The notes under the pieces were generated by a model that had not been told where the DNA came from, searched no databases, and was given only the letters and a program-made list of their open reading frames with translations. This document shows, piece by piece, positions 29,361 to 37,783 of a stretch of DNA of 64,000 nucleotides (position 1 is its first letter; every line of letters begins with the position of its first letter). Source of the stretch: Streptomyces ficellus. GTDB taxonomy: Bacteria; Actinomycetota; Actinomycetes; Streptomycetales; Streptomycetaceae. Where the stretch lies: contig NZ_CP034279.1 of the NCBI RefSeq assembly GCF_009739905.1, positions 5,456,001 to 5,520,000 on the forward strand, given 5' to 3'. The translations under genes were made by a program, and so were the position numbers.

Positions 29361-30461
29361 ATGCCGCTGACCCCCGAGGACGTGCGGAACAAGCAGTTCA
29401 CGACCGTCCGCCTCCGAGAAGGCTATGACGAGGACGAGGTCGATGCCTTCCTCGACGAGGTCGAAGCCGAACTGACGCGCCTGCTCCGCGAGAACGAGGA
29501 CCTGCGCGCCAAGCTGGCCGCCGCCACGCGCGCGGCCGCGCAGAACCAGCAGCAGCAGGGGATGCGCAAGCCGCCGGAGCAGCAGGACCGGCCCGTGGGT
29601 CCCGGCGCTCCCGTCCCCGCCGCCATATCCGGACCACCGGTCCAGCAGCAGCCCCCGCAGATGGGTCCGCCCCAGCTGCCCGGTGGTGCCCCGCAGCTGC
29701 CGGCCGGCCCGAGCCACGGCGGCCCCCAGGGCCAGCACGGCCCCGGCTCCATGCAGGGCGGCCCCATGCAGGGCGGTCCCATGGGTGGCCCGATGGGCGG
29801 TCCCATGGGTGGTCCCATGGGCGGTCACGGCCCGCAGATGCCGCAGCCCGGTCAGGGCCCCGGCGGCGACAGCGCGGCCCGCGTCCTCTCCCTCGCCCAG
29901 CAGACCGCCGACCAGGCGATCGCGGAGGCCCGTTCCGAGGCCAACAAGATCGTCGGCGAGGCCCGGTCGCGCGCCGAGGGCCTGGAGCGCGACGCCCGCG
30001 CCAAGGCCGACGCCCTGGAGCGGGACGCCCAGGAGAAGCACCGCGTCGCGATGGGCTCGCTGGAGTCCGCCCGCGCCACGCTGGAGCGCAAGGTCGAGGA
30101 CCTGCGGGGCTTCGAGCGCGAGTACCGCACCCGCCTGAAGTCGTACCTGGAGAGCCAGCTGCGCCAGCTGGAGACCCAGGCCGACGACTCGCTGGCCCCG
30201 CCGCGGACCCCGTCCGCCGCGCCGTCGCTGCCGCCCTCCCCGTCGATGGCGTCCGCGGGCGCGAGCGCACCGTCGTACGGCGGCAACCAGACCATGGGCG
30301 GCGGCCCGTCGATGGGCGGTGGCCCGTCCTACGGCGGCCAGCAGCAGATGTCGCCCGCGATGACGCAGCCGATGGCACCGGTGCGGCCGCAGGCGCCGCA
30401 GCCGATGCAGCAGGCGCCGTCGCCGATGCGCGGTTTCCTCATCGACGAGGACGACAACTGA
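29361..30461 (+). CDS. divIVA: Polar growth protein DivIVA
   Basis: A protein of 366 residues. The membrane-curvature-binding N-domain starts MPLTPEDVRNKQFTTVRLREGYDEDEVDAFLDEVE. A Gly/Gln/Pro/Met linker at about 65-170 contains a run of GGPM repeats. A second coiled coil runs at about 175-275 (AEARSEANKIVGEARSRAEGLE), and the C-terminus reads FLIDEDDN. It marks hyphal tips and drives apical wall growth in Streptomyces. The protein is longer than in rods because of the linker. ATG 29361 follows GAAGGAAAG. A strong hairpin at 30510-30553 ends the block. Confidence 0.97.
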   Translation: MPLTPEDVRNKQFTTVRLREGYDEDEVDAFLDEVEAELTRLLRENEDLRAKLAAATRAAAQNQQQQGMRKPPEQQDRPVGPGAPVPAAISGPPVQQQPPQMGPPQLPGGAPQLPAGPSHGGPQGQHGPGSMQGGPMQGGPMGGPMGGPMGGPMGGHGPQMPQPGQGPGGDSAARVLSLAQQTADQAIAEARSEANKIVGEARSRAEGLERDARAKADALERDAQEKHRVAMGSLESARATLERKVEDLRGFEREYRTRLKSYLESQLRQLETQADDSLAPPRTPSAAPSLPPSPSMASAGASAPSYGGNQTMGGGPSMGGGPSYGGQQQMSPAMTQPMAPVRPQAPQPMQQAPSPMRGFLIDEDDN

Positions 30462-30509
30462 CGGCGGCGGGTCGCGCGCGCAGCGCGTAGCCGTCGGTCG
30501 GCAGGCAGT

Positions 30510-30553
30510 CGGGCCGGGGCCCGGGACGTAGTGACGTCCCGGGCCCCGGCCCG
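30510..30553 (+). terminator. Terminator after divIVA
   Basis: A perfect 20-bp GC-rich stem (30510-30529 with 30534-30553) with a 4-base loop is followed by TTTG. It lies 48 bases after the divIVA stop and ends the rightward division block. Confidence 0.88.
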
Positions 30554-30594
30554 TTTGTCGCTCGTACCCGTTGTGGGCGTCCCGCTGGGGCGAT

Positions 30595-30638
30595 GGGGGT
30601 CCCCCCTGCTCGAGCGGAGCCGAGAGCTTGGGGGAGGG
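30595..30638. repeat. Streptomyces intergenic palindromic repeat
   Basis: The element begins GGGGGTCCCCCCTGCTCGAG and ends with GAGAGCTTGGGGGAGG. Its arms CCCCC-CT-GCTC and GAGC-TT-GGGGG pair to form a hairpin. I recognise this sequence type as a dispersed intergenic repeat in many Streptomyces genomes. It lies between two terminators in a convergent gap. Confidence 0.6.
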
Positions 30639-30654
30639 TGGGCGCAACGGGACC

Positions 30655-30721
30655 GGGGCGGTGCCTGTCGTCGGTTCCCTGCGGGGCGGTGCCTGTTCCC
30701 GGTTCGCCTGCGGGCGGTGCC
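30655..30721 (+). repeat. Imperfect G-rich direct repeats
   Basis: GGGGCGGTGCCTGT occurs at about 30655 and again at about 30684, and GCGGGCGGTGCCT follows near 30710. The spacing is about 27-30 bases. The repeats lie in a non-coding convergent region and their origin is unknown. Confidence 0.5.
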
Positions 30722-30890
30722 TCGTGCCGGTGACCCCCGTGGGTGGGGGGCGTGGCCCCTCCGGGCTCGCCTCCTCGGGGCCGGCGGCCTCGGGTTACGC
30801 GTAAGGGGAGCCCCGGTAACGCCGCCGGTCCCCTGCGGGGGCGACCCTGCACGGCCCCGCCCCGGGTACGTCGCCGGGTGCGGGAACGCG

Positions 30891-30926
30891 GAAGGGCCCG
30901 GCCACGGGAGGGTGGCCGGGCCCTTC
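30891..30926 (-). terminator. Terminator after ileS
   Basis: A perfect 15-bp stem (30891-30905 with 30912-30926) and 6-base loop lie 8 bases beyond the ileS stop at 30934. It lacks a T tract, which is usual in this genus. Confidence 0.8.
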
Positions 30927-30933
30927 GGGGCGG

Positions 30934-33900
30934 TTAGGCCTTGCGGAGGCGGAACGTGAGGGAGAGGCCCTCGTCGGTGAACGGGGCGCCGTAGGTGGCG
31001 TCCGCGTCGGCGGAGGAGAAGTCGGTCGCCAGGACCTCGTCCGCGATCAGCTCCGCGTGGTCCGCGAGGGCCGCGACGACCTCGGGGTCGGTGGACTCCC
31101 AGCGCAGGGCGATCCGGTCCGCCACGTCCAGACCGCTGTTCTTGCGGGCCTCCTGGATCAGGCGGATCGCGTCACGGGCCAGGCCCGCGCGGCGCAGCTC
31201 CGGGGTGATCTCCAGGTCCAGGGCGACCGTCGCGCCCGCGTCGGAGGCCACCGACCAGCCCTCGCGCGGGGTCTCCGTGATGATCACCTCGTCGGGAGCG
31301 AGGGTGATCGTCTCGCCGTTGACGTCGAGGGTCGCCTCGCCGTTGCGCAGGGCGAGGGAGAGCGCGGCCGCGTCGGCGGCGGCGACCGCCTTGGCGACGT
31401 CCTGGACGCCCTTGCCGAAGCGCTTGCCGAGGGCGCGGAAGTTCGCCTTGGCGGTCGTGTCGACCAGCGAGCCGCCCACCTCGGAGAGGCTGGCGAGGGA
31501 GGTGACGTTCAGCTCCTCGGTGATCTGGGCGTGGAGCTCGGGGGAGAGGGCCTCGAAGCCGGTGGCGGCCACCAGGGCGCGGGAGAGGGGCTGGCGGGTC
31601 TTCACGCCCGACTCCGCGCGCGTGGCGCGGCCCAGCTCCACCAGGCGGCGCACCAGGGCCATCTGGGAGGAGAGGGCCGGATCGATGGCGGACAGGTCCG
31701 CCTCCGGCCAGGTGGAGAGGTGGACCGACTCGGGCGCGCCGGGGGTGACCGGGACGACCAGGTCCTGCCACACGCGCTCGGTGATGAACGGGGTCAGGGG
31801 CGCCATCAGGCGGGTGACGGTCTCGATCACGTCGTGCAGGGTCCGCAGGGCCGCCTTGTCCCCGTGCCAGAAGCGGCGCCGGGAGCGGCGTACGTACCAG
31901 TTGGAGAGGTCGTCGACGAAGGCGGACAGCAGCTTGCCGGCGCGCTGGGTGTCGTACGCCTCCAGGGCCTGGGTGACCTGGTCGGTCAGCGCGTGCAGCT
32001 CGGAGAGCAGCCAGCGGTCCAGGACCGTGCGGTCGGCCGGCGCCGGGTCGGCCTCGCTGGGCGCCCAGTCGGAGGTGCGGGCGTACAGGGCCTGGAAGGC
32101 GACGGTGTTCCAGTACGTGAGGAGGGTCTTGCGGACCACCTCCTGGATCGTGCCGTGGCCGACGCGGCGGGCCGCCCAGGGGGAGCCGCCGGCCGCCATG
32201 AACCAGCGCACGGCGTCCGCGCCGTGCTGGTCCATGAGCGGGATCGGCTGGAGGATGTTGCCCAGGTGCTTGGACATCTTCCGGCCGTCCTCGGCGAGGA
32301 TGTGGCCCAGGCAGACCACGTTCTCGTACGACGACTTGTCGAAGACGAGGGTGCCGACGGCCATGAGGGTGTAGAACCAGCCGCGGGTCTGGTCGATGGC
32401 CTCGGAGATGAACTGCGCCGGGTAGCGCTTCTCGAAGAGGTCCTTGTTCTTGTACGGGTAGCCGTACTGCGCGAACGGCATCGAGCCCGAGTCGTACCAG
32501 GCGTCGATGACCTCCGGGACGCGGGTGGCCGTCTCCTGGCAGGTGGGGCACGGGAAGGTCACGTCGTCGATGTACGGGCGGTGCGGGTCCAGCGACGACT
32601 GGTCGGTGCCCGTCAGCTCGGACAGCTCGGTGAGCGAGCCGACGCAGGTGAGGTGGTCGTCCTCGCAGCGCCAGATGGGCAGCGGGGTGCCCCAGTAGCG
32701 GTTGCGGGAGAGCGCCCAGTCGATGTTGTTGTTCAGCCAGTCGCCGAAGCGGCCGTGCTTGACGGAGTCCGGGAACCAGTTGGTGTTCTCGTTCTCCTGG
32801 AGCAGGCGGTCCTTGACAGCGGTCGTACGGATGTACCAGGACGGCTGCGCGTAGTACAGCAGCGCCGTGTGGCAGCGCCAGCAGTGCGGGTAGCTGTGCT
32901 CGTACGCGATGTGCTTGAAGAGCCGTCCACGGGCCTGGAGGTCGGCCGTGAGCGCCTCGTCGGCCTTCTTGAAGAACTGGCCGCCGACGAGCGGCACGTC
33001 CTCCTCGAAGGTGCCGTCCGGGCGGACCGGGTTCACCACGGGCAGGCCGTAGGAGCGGCAGACCTTGAGGTCGTCCTCACCGAAGGCGGGCGACTGGTGG
33101 ACCAGACCGGTGCCGTCCTCGGTGGTGACGTAGTCCGCGTTGACGACGTAGTGCGCCGGGGCCGGGAACTCGATCAGGTCGAACGGGCGCTCGTAGGTCC
33201 AGCGCTCCATCTCGGCGCCGGTGAAGGTCTGGCCGGTGGCCTCCCAGCCCTCGCCGAGGGCCTTGGCGAGGAGCGGCTCGGCGACGAGCAGCTTCTCCCG
33301 GCCGTCGGTCGCGACGACGTACGTGACGTCGGGGTGGGCGGCGACGGCGGTGTTGGACACCAGGGTCCACGGGGTGGTCGTCCAGACCAGCAGGGACGCC
33401 TCGCCGGCGAGGGGGCCGGAGGTCAGCGGGAAGCGGACGAAGACCGAGGGGTCGACGACCGTCTCGTAGCCCTGGGCCAGCTCGTGGTCGGACAGGCCCG
33501 TGCCGCAGCGGGGGCACCACGGGGCGACGCGGTGGTCCTGGACCAGCAGGCCCTTGTCGAAGATCTCCTTCAGGGACCACCAGACCGACTGGACGTACTC
33601 CGGGTCCATGGTGCGGTACGCGTCGTCCAGGTCGACCCAGTAGCCCATCCGGGTCGTCAGCTCGGCGAACGCGTCGGTGTGGCGGGTCACCGACTCGCGG
33701 CACTTGGCGTTGAACTCGGCGATGCCGTACGCCTCGATGTCCTTCTTGCCGGAGAAGCCGAGCTCCTTCTCGACGGCGAGCTCGACCGGCAGCCCGTGGC
33801 AGTCCCAGCCGGCCTTGCGGGCCACGTGGTAACCGCGCATGGTGCGGAAGCGGGGGAAGACGTCCTTGAAGACGCGGGCCTCGATGTGGTGCGCGCCGGG

Positions 33901-34065
33901 CATGCCGTTGGCGGTGGGCGGACCCTCGTAGAAGACCCACTCGGGGCGGCCCTCGGACTGCTCAAGGGACTTCTGGAAGACCTTGGCCTCGCGCCAGAAA
34001 TCGAGCACGGCGTGCTCGAGCGCGGGCAGGTCGACCTGGGCGGGTACCTGGCGGTACTGCGACAT
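30934..34065 (-). CDS. ileS: Isoleucyl-tRNA synthetase, type 2-like, with GxHH motif
   Basis: A protein of 1043 residues, cytoplasmic, that charges tRNA(Ile). The domains in order are: split Rossmann catalytic domain with CP1 editing insert (WTTTPWTLVSNTAVA), KMSK loop (GRKMSKHLGN, codons at 32266-32280), anticodon-binding domain and C-terminal extension. The first class I signature reads GAHH at residues 57-60 (33886-33897) in the context TANGMPGAHHIEA, instead of HxGH. The second ends in His rather than Ser. Long, eukaryote-like IleRS proteins of this kind are the mupirocin-insensitive type 2. Expression is probably governed by the T-box leader upstream. It is alone in its transcription unit. 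Confidence 0.95.
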   Translation of the reverse strand: MSQYRQVPAQVDLPALEHAVLDFWREAKVFQKSLEQSEGRPEWVFYEGPPTANGMPGAHHIEARVFKDVFPRFRTMRGYHVARKAGWDCHGLPVELAVEKELGFSGKKDIEAYGIAEFNAKCRESVTRHTDAFAELTTRMGYWVDLDDAYRTMDPEYVQSVWWSLKEIFDKGLLVQDHRVAPWCPRCGTGLSDHELAQGYETVVDPSVFVRFPLTSGPLAGEASLLVWTTTPWTLVSNTAVAAHPDVTYVVATDGREKLLVAEPLLAKALGEGWEATGQTFTGAEMERWTYERPFDLIEFPAPAHYVVNADYVTTEDGTGLVHQSPAFGEDDLKVCRSYGLPVVNPVRPDGTFEEDVPLVGGQFFKKADEALTADLQARGRLFKHIAYEHSYPHCWRCHTALLYYAQPSWYIRTTAVKDRLLQENENTNWFPDSVKHGRFGDWLNNNIDWALSRNRYWGTPLPIWRCEDDHLTCVGSLTELSELTGTDQSSLDPHRPYIDDVTFPCPTCQETATRVPEVIDAWYDSGSMPFAQYGYPYKNKDLFEKRYPAQFISEAIDQTRGWFYTLMAVGTLVFDKSSYENVVCLGHILAEDGRKMSKHLGNILQPIPLMDQHGADAVRWFMAAGGSPWAARRVGHGTIQEVVRKTLLTYWNTVAFQALYARTSDWAPSEADPAPADRTVLDRWLLSELHALTDQVTQALEAYDTQRAGKLLSAFVDDLSNWYVRRSRRRFWHGDKAALRTLHDVIETVTRLMAPLTPFITERVWQDLVVPVTPGAPESVHLSTWPEADLSAIDPALSSQMALVRRLVELGRATRAESGVKTRQPLSRALVAATGFEALSPELHAQITEELNVTSLASLSEVGGSLVDTTAKANFRALGKRFGKGVQDVAKAVAAADAAALSLALRNGEATLDVNGETITLAPDEVIITETPREGWSVASDAGATVALDLEITPELRRAGLARDAIRLIQEARKNSGLDVADRIALRWESTDPEVVAALADHAELIADEVLATDFSSADADATYGAPFTDEGLSLTFRLRKA

Positions 34066-34350
34066 CGAATCCTCCGGCGGACTGTTCCTCGTTCCGTCGG
34101 AGGGACGAGAGCGCCTGCGCTGCGCGGCTCCCGCGGTACCACCCTCCTTGGCCCGGGCGCCTCGTGGGCGTCCTGAGCCCCCTCATTGGGGTCGCGATGC
34201 CGGGTCTACTGGCCGCGCGGTCTCCCGCGGGTGTTCTTCCGGCGGCTCCGGGGTGATGCTTCACGTCGCGCTCGCCCCCGGGCTCTCACCGTCCCCGGGT
34301 CGCTCATGGCTGCGTACGACGCTACTCGTCCCCATCCAAGCCTTTCGCTG
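34066..34350 (-). promoter_or_regulatory. T-box leader of ileS
   Basis: On the minus strand the leader carries the conserved T-box sequence AGGGTGGTACCGCG (34145-34132), which pairs with the uncharged tRNA acceptor end. Upstream, stem I features are visible, with GGTGAGAG in a distal loop. A plausible isoleucine specifier ATC at 34257-34255 is followed by A, as in known stem I structures. Between the T-box and the start codon there is a CCTCC segment (34109-34113 region) that could pair with the GGAGGA Shine-Dalgarno just before the ATG. This points to control of translation, the mode known for actinobacterial ileS leaders, rather than termination. Confidence 0.88.
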
Positions 34351-34654
34351 CGCCCAGTGTAAGCGCCCGGCAAGGCAGCGGCCGACCGGTTTTCCGGGCG
34401 GGCGGCCGGGGTGCGGCCAGCGGTGCGGGGTGACCCGAATGGCCACACGCGGTCCGGCGGGCTCCGGGGCGGCCTCCGGGCGCGATCGGAGGCGGATTAC
34501 CGGGCGGGGAGCTGGGCACAACGGATGCAGGCCGTCGGTGCCACGGGGGAGGGGCGTCCGGACGGCGGCGTGCCCCGTTGCCGCGGGGCCCCAGTCGATT
34601 TATCGTCCCAGCACGATTCGCGAGCAAGATCACAATATGTGAAGGGGCCGCGAG
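34351..34654. other. Divergent promoter region, ileS / ddbA-like
   Basis: The part nearest ileS holds a -10-like TACACT on the minus strand (34361-34356) just before the T-box leader. The rest should contain the promoter of the lysine-rich gene. A small AT-rich palindrome TCACA-ATA-TGTGA lies at 34630-34642, partly over the Shine-Dalgarno of that gene. No further gene is seen. Confidence 0.5.
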
Positions 34655-36205
34655 ATGGTGGCGAAGAAGACCGCCGTGAAGAAGACGGCGTCGTCCGGCA
34701 GATCCACCGCCACGGCCACGGGCGCGGCGGCCAAGGACACGACGGGGAAGAAGACCACGGCGTCGCCGTCGGCGTCGTCGGCCGCGGACCGGGAGGCGCC
34801 GGCGCGGGCGCGGGCGCGCAAGACGGTCGTGAAGAAGGCGGTGGGCGGTTCCGGGGCCGCGCGGGCCGACGCCGCCGCGAAGAAGGCGGACCGGTCCGCG
34901 AAGCGCGCCGAGACGGCGGAGGCCGCGGCTCCGGCCGCGGACGGCCCCCGTGCCCGGAAGGCAGCCACGCGAAAGGCGCCCGCCGCCGGACCGTCGGCCG
35001 CGGACGGCCCCCGTTCCCGGAAGGCAGCCACGCGAAAGGCGCCCGCCGCCGAGGCTCCGGCCGCAAAGGCCCCCGCCGGCAAGGCCGCCGCCAAGAAGGC
35101 CGCTGCGGCGAAGAAGGCGGCCGCGAAGAAGACCACCGCCCACAAGGCTGCCAAGAAGGCGGTCTCCGAGGCGGCCGTCGGCGAGGAGGCCCCGCCCGCG
35201 GAGGCGCCCGTCGGCAAGGCTCCCGCCGACAAGGTTCCCGCCAGGAAGGCCGCCGCCAAGAAGGCTCCTTCCAAGAAGGCTGTCGCTCAGGAGGCCGTCG
35301 GCGAGGAGGCCCCGCCTGGGGAGGCGCCCGCCAGCAAGGCTCCCGCCAGGAAGGCCGCCGCCAAGACGGCGCCTGCCAAGAAGGCGCCCGCCAAGAAGGC
35401 GCCCGGCAAGAAAGCTGTCTCTGAGGCGGCCGTCGGCGAGGAGGCCCCGCCTGCGGAGGCGCCCGCCGGCAGGGCGGCGGCCAAGAAGGCCGCTGCGGCG
35501 AAGAAGGCGGCCGCCAAGAAGACCACCGCCCACAAGGCCGCCAAGAAGGCCCCACCGCAGGGGCGGAGGACGGCGGACGCCGGGCCGGCGGACGGGAAGA
35601 GCGGCGCCGTGGGAGGGCGCCGGGCGGGTACCAAGCGCGTGGCCGGCAAGGCCGCGGAACAGGCCGCAGCCGCGGCCGAGGGGGCGGCCCAGGCCGCGGA
35701 ACAGACAGGAGCCAGGACAGTGGCAGCGAAGAAGACCGCGGACGTGACCACGGCGCCAGCCGGCTCGGCCGTGCCCCTTGCCCGGGGCGGCGTCGCCGAC
35801 ACGGCACCGGAGGAGCTCGCCGTACGGCCCGGGGAGGACCCCTGGACCTCCGAGGAGGTCGCCGGGGCGCGGGCCGAGCTGGAGGGCGAGGCGGTCCGCC
35901 TCGAGGCGGAGATCACCGCCTCCGAGGAGGCCCTGTCGGGGCTGATGCGGGACTCCGGGGACGGTGCCGGGCACGACGAGGCCGACACCGGCACCAAGAA
36001 CATCACGCGGGAGCACGAGATGGCGCTCGCCGCCAACGCCCGGGCCACCCTGGAGCAGATCCAGCACGCGCTGGAACGGCTGGACACCGGGACGTACGGA
36101 CTGTGCGAGGTGTGCGGCAAGCCCATCGGCAAGGCGCGGATGCAGGCCTTCCCGCGGGCCACGCTCTGCGTGGAGGACAAGCAGAAGCAGGAACGGCGAG
36201 GCTGA
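34655..36205 (+). CDS. ddbA: Histone H1-like / DksA-like fusion protein (DdbA type)
   Basis: A protein of 516 residues. Residues 1 to about 370 are Ala/Lys/Pro-rich and disordered, with many AKKA, KKAAAKK and RKAA units resembling the tails of histone H1. The C-terminal 120 residues hold a coiled coil (EEVAGARAELEGEAVRLEAE) and a DksA/TraR zinc-finger-type motif with CEVCGKPI and a single later Cys in ATLCVED, so the usual second CxxC pair is incomplete. It matches the DksA-like DNA-binding protein DdbA described in Streptomyces coelicolor, thought to bind both DNA and RNA polymerase. ATG 34655 follows GAAGGGG. The lysine region contains nearly identical DNA repeats. Confidence 0.88.
   Translation: MVAKKTAVKKTASSGRSTATATGAAAKDTTGKKTTASPSASSAADREAPARARARKTVVKKAVGGSGAARADAAAKKADRSAKRAETAEAAAPAADGPRARKAATRKAPAAGPSAADGPRSRKAATRKAPAAEAPAAKAPAGKAAAKKAAAAKKAAAKKTTAHKAAKKAVSEAAVGEEAPPAEAPVGKAPADKVPARKAAAKKAPSKKAVAQEAVGEEAPPGEAPASKAPARKAAAKTAPAKKAPAKKAPGKKAVSEAAVGEEAPPAEAPAGRAAAKKAAAAKKAAAKKTTAHKAAKKAPPQGRRTADAGPADGKSGAVGGRRAGTKRVAGKAAEQAAAAAEGAAQAAEQTGARTVAAKKTADVTTAPAGSAVPLARGGVADTAPEELAVRPGEDPWTSEEVAGARAELEGEAVRLEAEITASEEALSGLMRDSGDGAGHDEADTGTKNITREHEMALAANARATLEQIQHALERLDTGTYGLCEVCGKPIGKARMQAFPRATLCVEDKQKQERRG
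34937..35550 (+). repeat. Repeated DNA blocks inside the lysine-rich region
   Basis: A block of about 50 bases beginning GCGGACGGCCCCCG is present near 34937 and near 34997 with very few differences. A block of about 70 bases beginning CCAAGAAGGCCGCTGCGGCG occurs near 35091 and again near 35481, also nearly identical. The short coding unit for GEEAPPAEAP occurs three times (about 35176, 35296, 35436). This suggests recent intragenic duplication. Confidence 0.75.
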
Positions 36206-36263
36206 ACCCGTACGTGTGTGCCGTACCCTCGTGCACAGTAGGCACCTAGGTTGAGGGACTCAC

Positions 36264-36824
36264 GTGGCAGAGGCGGAGCGCACCATCGGTACGCCGGACG
36301 TTGACGACGAGGCCGCGGCGCCCGCCGAGCGGCCCAGGGGCAGGCGCCGCGTCCTGGCGCTGTTCGTCGTGGCCATGGTGGCCTACCTGCTCGATCTCGG
36401 CAGCAAGATGATCGTGGTGGCCAAGCTGGAGCACCACGAGCCGATCCAGGTCATCGGTGACTGGCTGAGGTTCGTGGCGGTGCGCAACCCGGGCGCGGCG
36501 TTCGGGATGGGCGAGGCCTTCACGGTCATCTTCACCTGCATCGCCGCGACGGTGATCGTGGTGATCATCCGGCTGGCGCGCAAGCTCTACAGCCTGCCCT
36601 GGGCGATCGCGCTGGGCCTGCTGCTCGGCGGGGCGCTCGGCAACCTCACCGACCGGATCTTCCGCTCGCCCGGCGTCTTCGAGGGCGCGGTCGTGGACTT
36701 CATCGCGCCCGCGCACTTCGCGGTGTTCAACCTGGCGGACTCGGCGATCGTGTGTGGCGGGTTCCTCATTGTGATCCTGTCGTTCCGGGGGCTGGACCCC
36801 GACGGGACCGTCCACAAGGACTGA
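36264..36824 (+). CDS. lspA: Lipoprotein signal peptidase LspA
   Basis: A protein of 186 residues with four membrane helices. It cleaves signal peptides of diacylated prolipoproteins. The two catalytic aspartates are in GNLTDRIFRSP and FNLADSAIVCG, both classic family motifs, with VRNPGAAFG as a further signature. An acidic N-terminal extension of about 28 residues precedes the first helix. GTG 36264 follows GAGGGA. It is followed after 17 bases by the RluD-type gene, an order seen in many bacteria. Confidence 0.95.
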   Translation: MAEAERTIGTPDVDDEAAAPAERPRGRRRVLALFVVAMVAYLLDLGSKMIVVAKLEHHEPIQVIGDWLRFVAVRNPGAAFGMGEAFTVIFTCIAATVIVVIIRLARKLYSLPWAIALGLLLGGALGNLTDRIFRSPGVFEGAVVDFIAPAHFAVFNLADSAIVCGGFLIVILSFRGLDPDGTVHKD

Positions 36825-36841
36825 CAAGGCATACTCGACGG

Positions 36842-37783
36842 GTGAGCACGCTTCCCGAGATCCGTACGCTGCCCGTTCCCGATGGCCTGGAAGGCGAGCG
36901 CGTCGACGCCGCCATCGCCCGTATGTTCGGGTTTTCCCGCACCAAGGCGGCCGAGCTGGCCGCCGCCGGGAAGGTGCTCGTCGACGGCGCCGCCGTCGGC
37001 AAGTCCGAGCGGGTCAGCGGTGGTGCGTGGCTCGAGGTGGAGATGCCCGGCGCCCCCGCGCCCGTGCAGATCGTCGCCGAGCCCGTCGAGGGCATGGAGA
37101 TCGTCCACGACGACGACGACATCGTCGTGATCGTGAAGCCCGTCGGCGTGGCCGCGCACCCGAGCCCCGGCTGGACCGGGACCACCGTGATCGGCGGCCT
37201 CGCGGCGGCCGGGTACCGGATCTCGACGTCCGGCGCCGCCGAGCGGCAGGGCATCGTCCACCGCCTCGACGTCGGTACGTCCGGGCTCATGGTCGTGGCC
37301 AAGTCGGAGCGGGCGTACACGCTGCTCAAGGCGCAGTTCCGGGAGCGCACGGTCGACAAGCGGTACCACGCGCTCGTGCAGGGCCACCCGGACCCGCTGA
37401 GCGGGACCATCGACGCGCCGATCGGACGCCACCCGAACCACGACTACAAGTGGGCCGTGACCGCCGACGGCAAGCCCTCGGTGACCCACTACGACCTGAT
37501 CGAGGCCTACCGCGCCGCCTCCCTGCTCGACATCAAGCTGGAGACCGGCCGCACGCACCAGATCCGCGTCCACATGTCGGCCCACCGCCACCCCTGCGCC
37601 GGCGACCTGACCTATGGCGCCGACCCGACCATGGCGAAGCGCCTCGGCCTCACCCGGCAGTGGCTGCACGCCGTGCGGCTCGGCTTCGAGCACCCGGCGG
37701 ACGGCCGGTGGGTCGAGTTCGAGAGCACCTACCCGGAGGACCTCCAGGCCGCCCTGGACCGGATCGCCGCGGAGAGCGCGTGA
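36842..37783 (+). CDS. RluA/RluD-family 23S rRNA pseudouridine synthase
   Basis: A protein of 313 residues. An S4-like RNA-binding domain covers about 1-75 (ERVDAAIARMFGFSRTKAAELAAAGKV). The catalytic domain carries the signature HRLDVGTSGLMVVAKS with catalytic D143. LETGRTHQIRVHM and HPCAGDLTYG are further family blocks. By length and position after lspA it resembles RluD, which acts on helix 69 of 23S rRNA, but the target is inferred. GTG 36842 has only a weak Shine-Dalgarno. The stop overlaps the next GTG as GTGA. Confidence 0.9.
   Translation: MSTLPEIRTLPVPDGLEGERVDAAIARMFGFSRTKAAELAAAGKVLVDGAAVGKSERVSGGAWLEVEMPGAPAPVQIVAEPVEGMEIVHDDDDIVVIVKPVGVAAHPSPGWTGTTVIGGLAAAGYRISTSGAAERQGIVHRLDVGTSGLMVVAKSERAYTLLKAQFRERTVDKRYHALVQGHPDPLSGTIDAPIGRHPNHDYKWAVTADGKPSVTHYDLIEAYRAASLLDIKLETGRTHQIRVHMSAHRHPCAGDLTYGADPTMAKRLGLTRQWLHAVRLGFEHPADGRWVEFESTYPEDLQAALDRIAAESA

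Larger units (their letters stand above)
30462..30933. other. Intergenic region between divIVA and ileS
   Basis: This 472-base gap separates convergent genes. It contains the divIVA terminator (30510-30553), a Streptomyces-type palindromic repeat (30595-30638), G-rich direct repeats (30655-30721) and the ileS terminator (30891-30926). Base composition is strongly G-skewed on the plus strand and no frame has a credible start, so no gene is called. Confidence 0.6.

Noticed and set aside
30655..30880. Possible small gene in the G-rich stretch between divIVA and ileS
   Set aside because: Frames are open only because of base composition. They consist of imperfect repeats with no ribosome-binding site or coding-type position bias.
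34937..35550. Regularly repeated DNA considered as a CRISPR-like array
   Set aside because: The repeats are in frame, encode Ala/Lys units and have no unique spacers of constant size.
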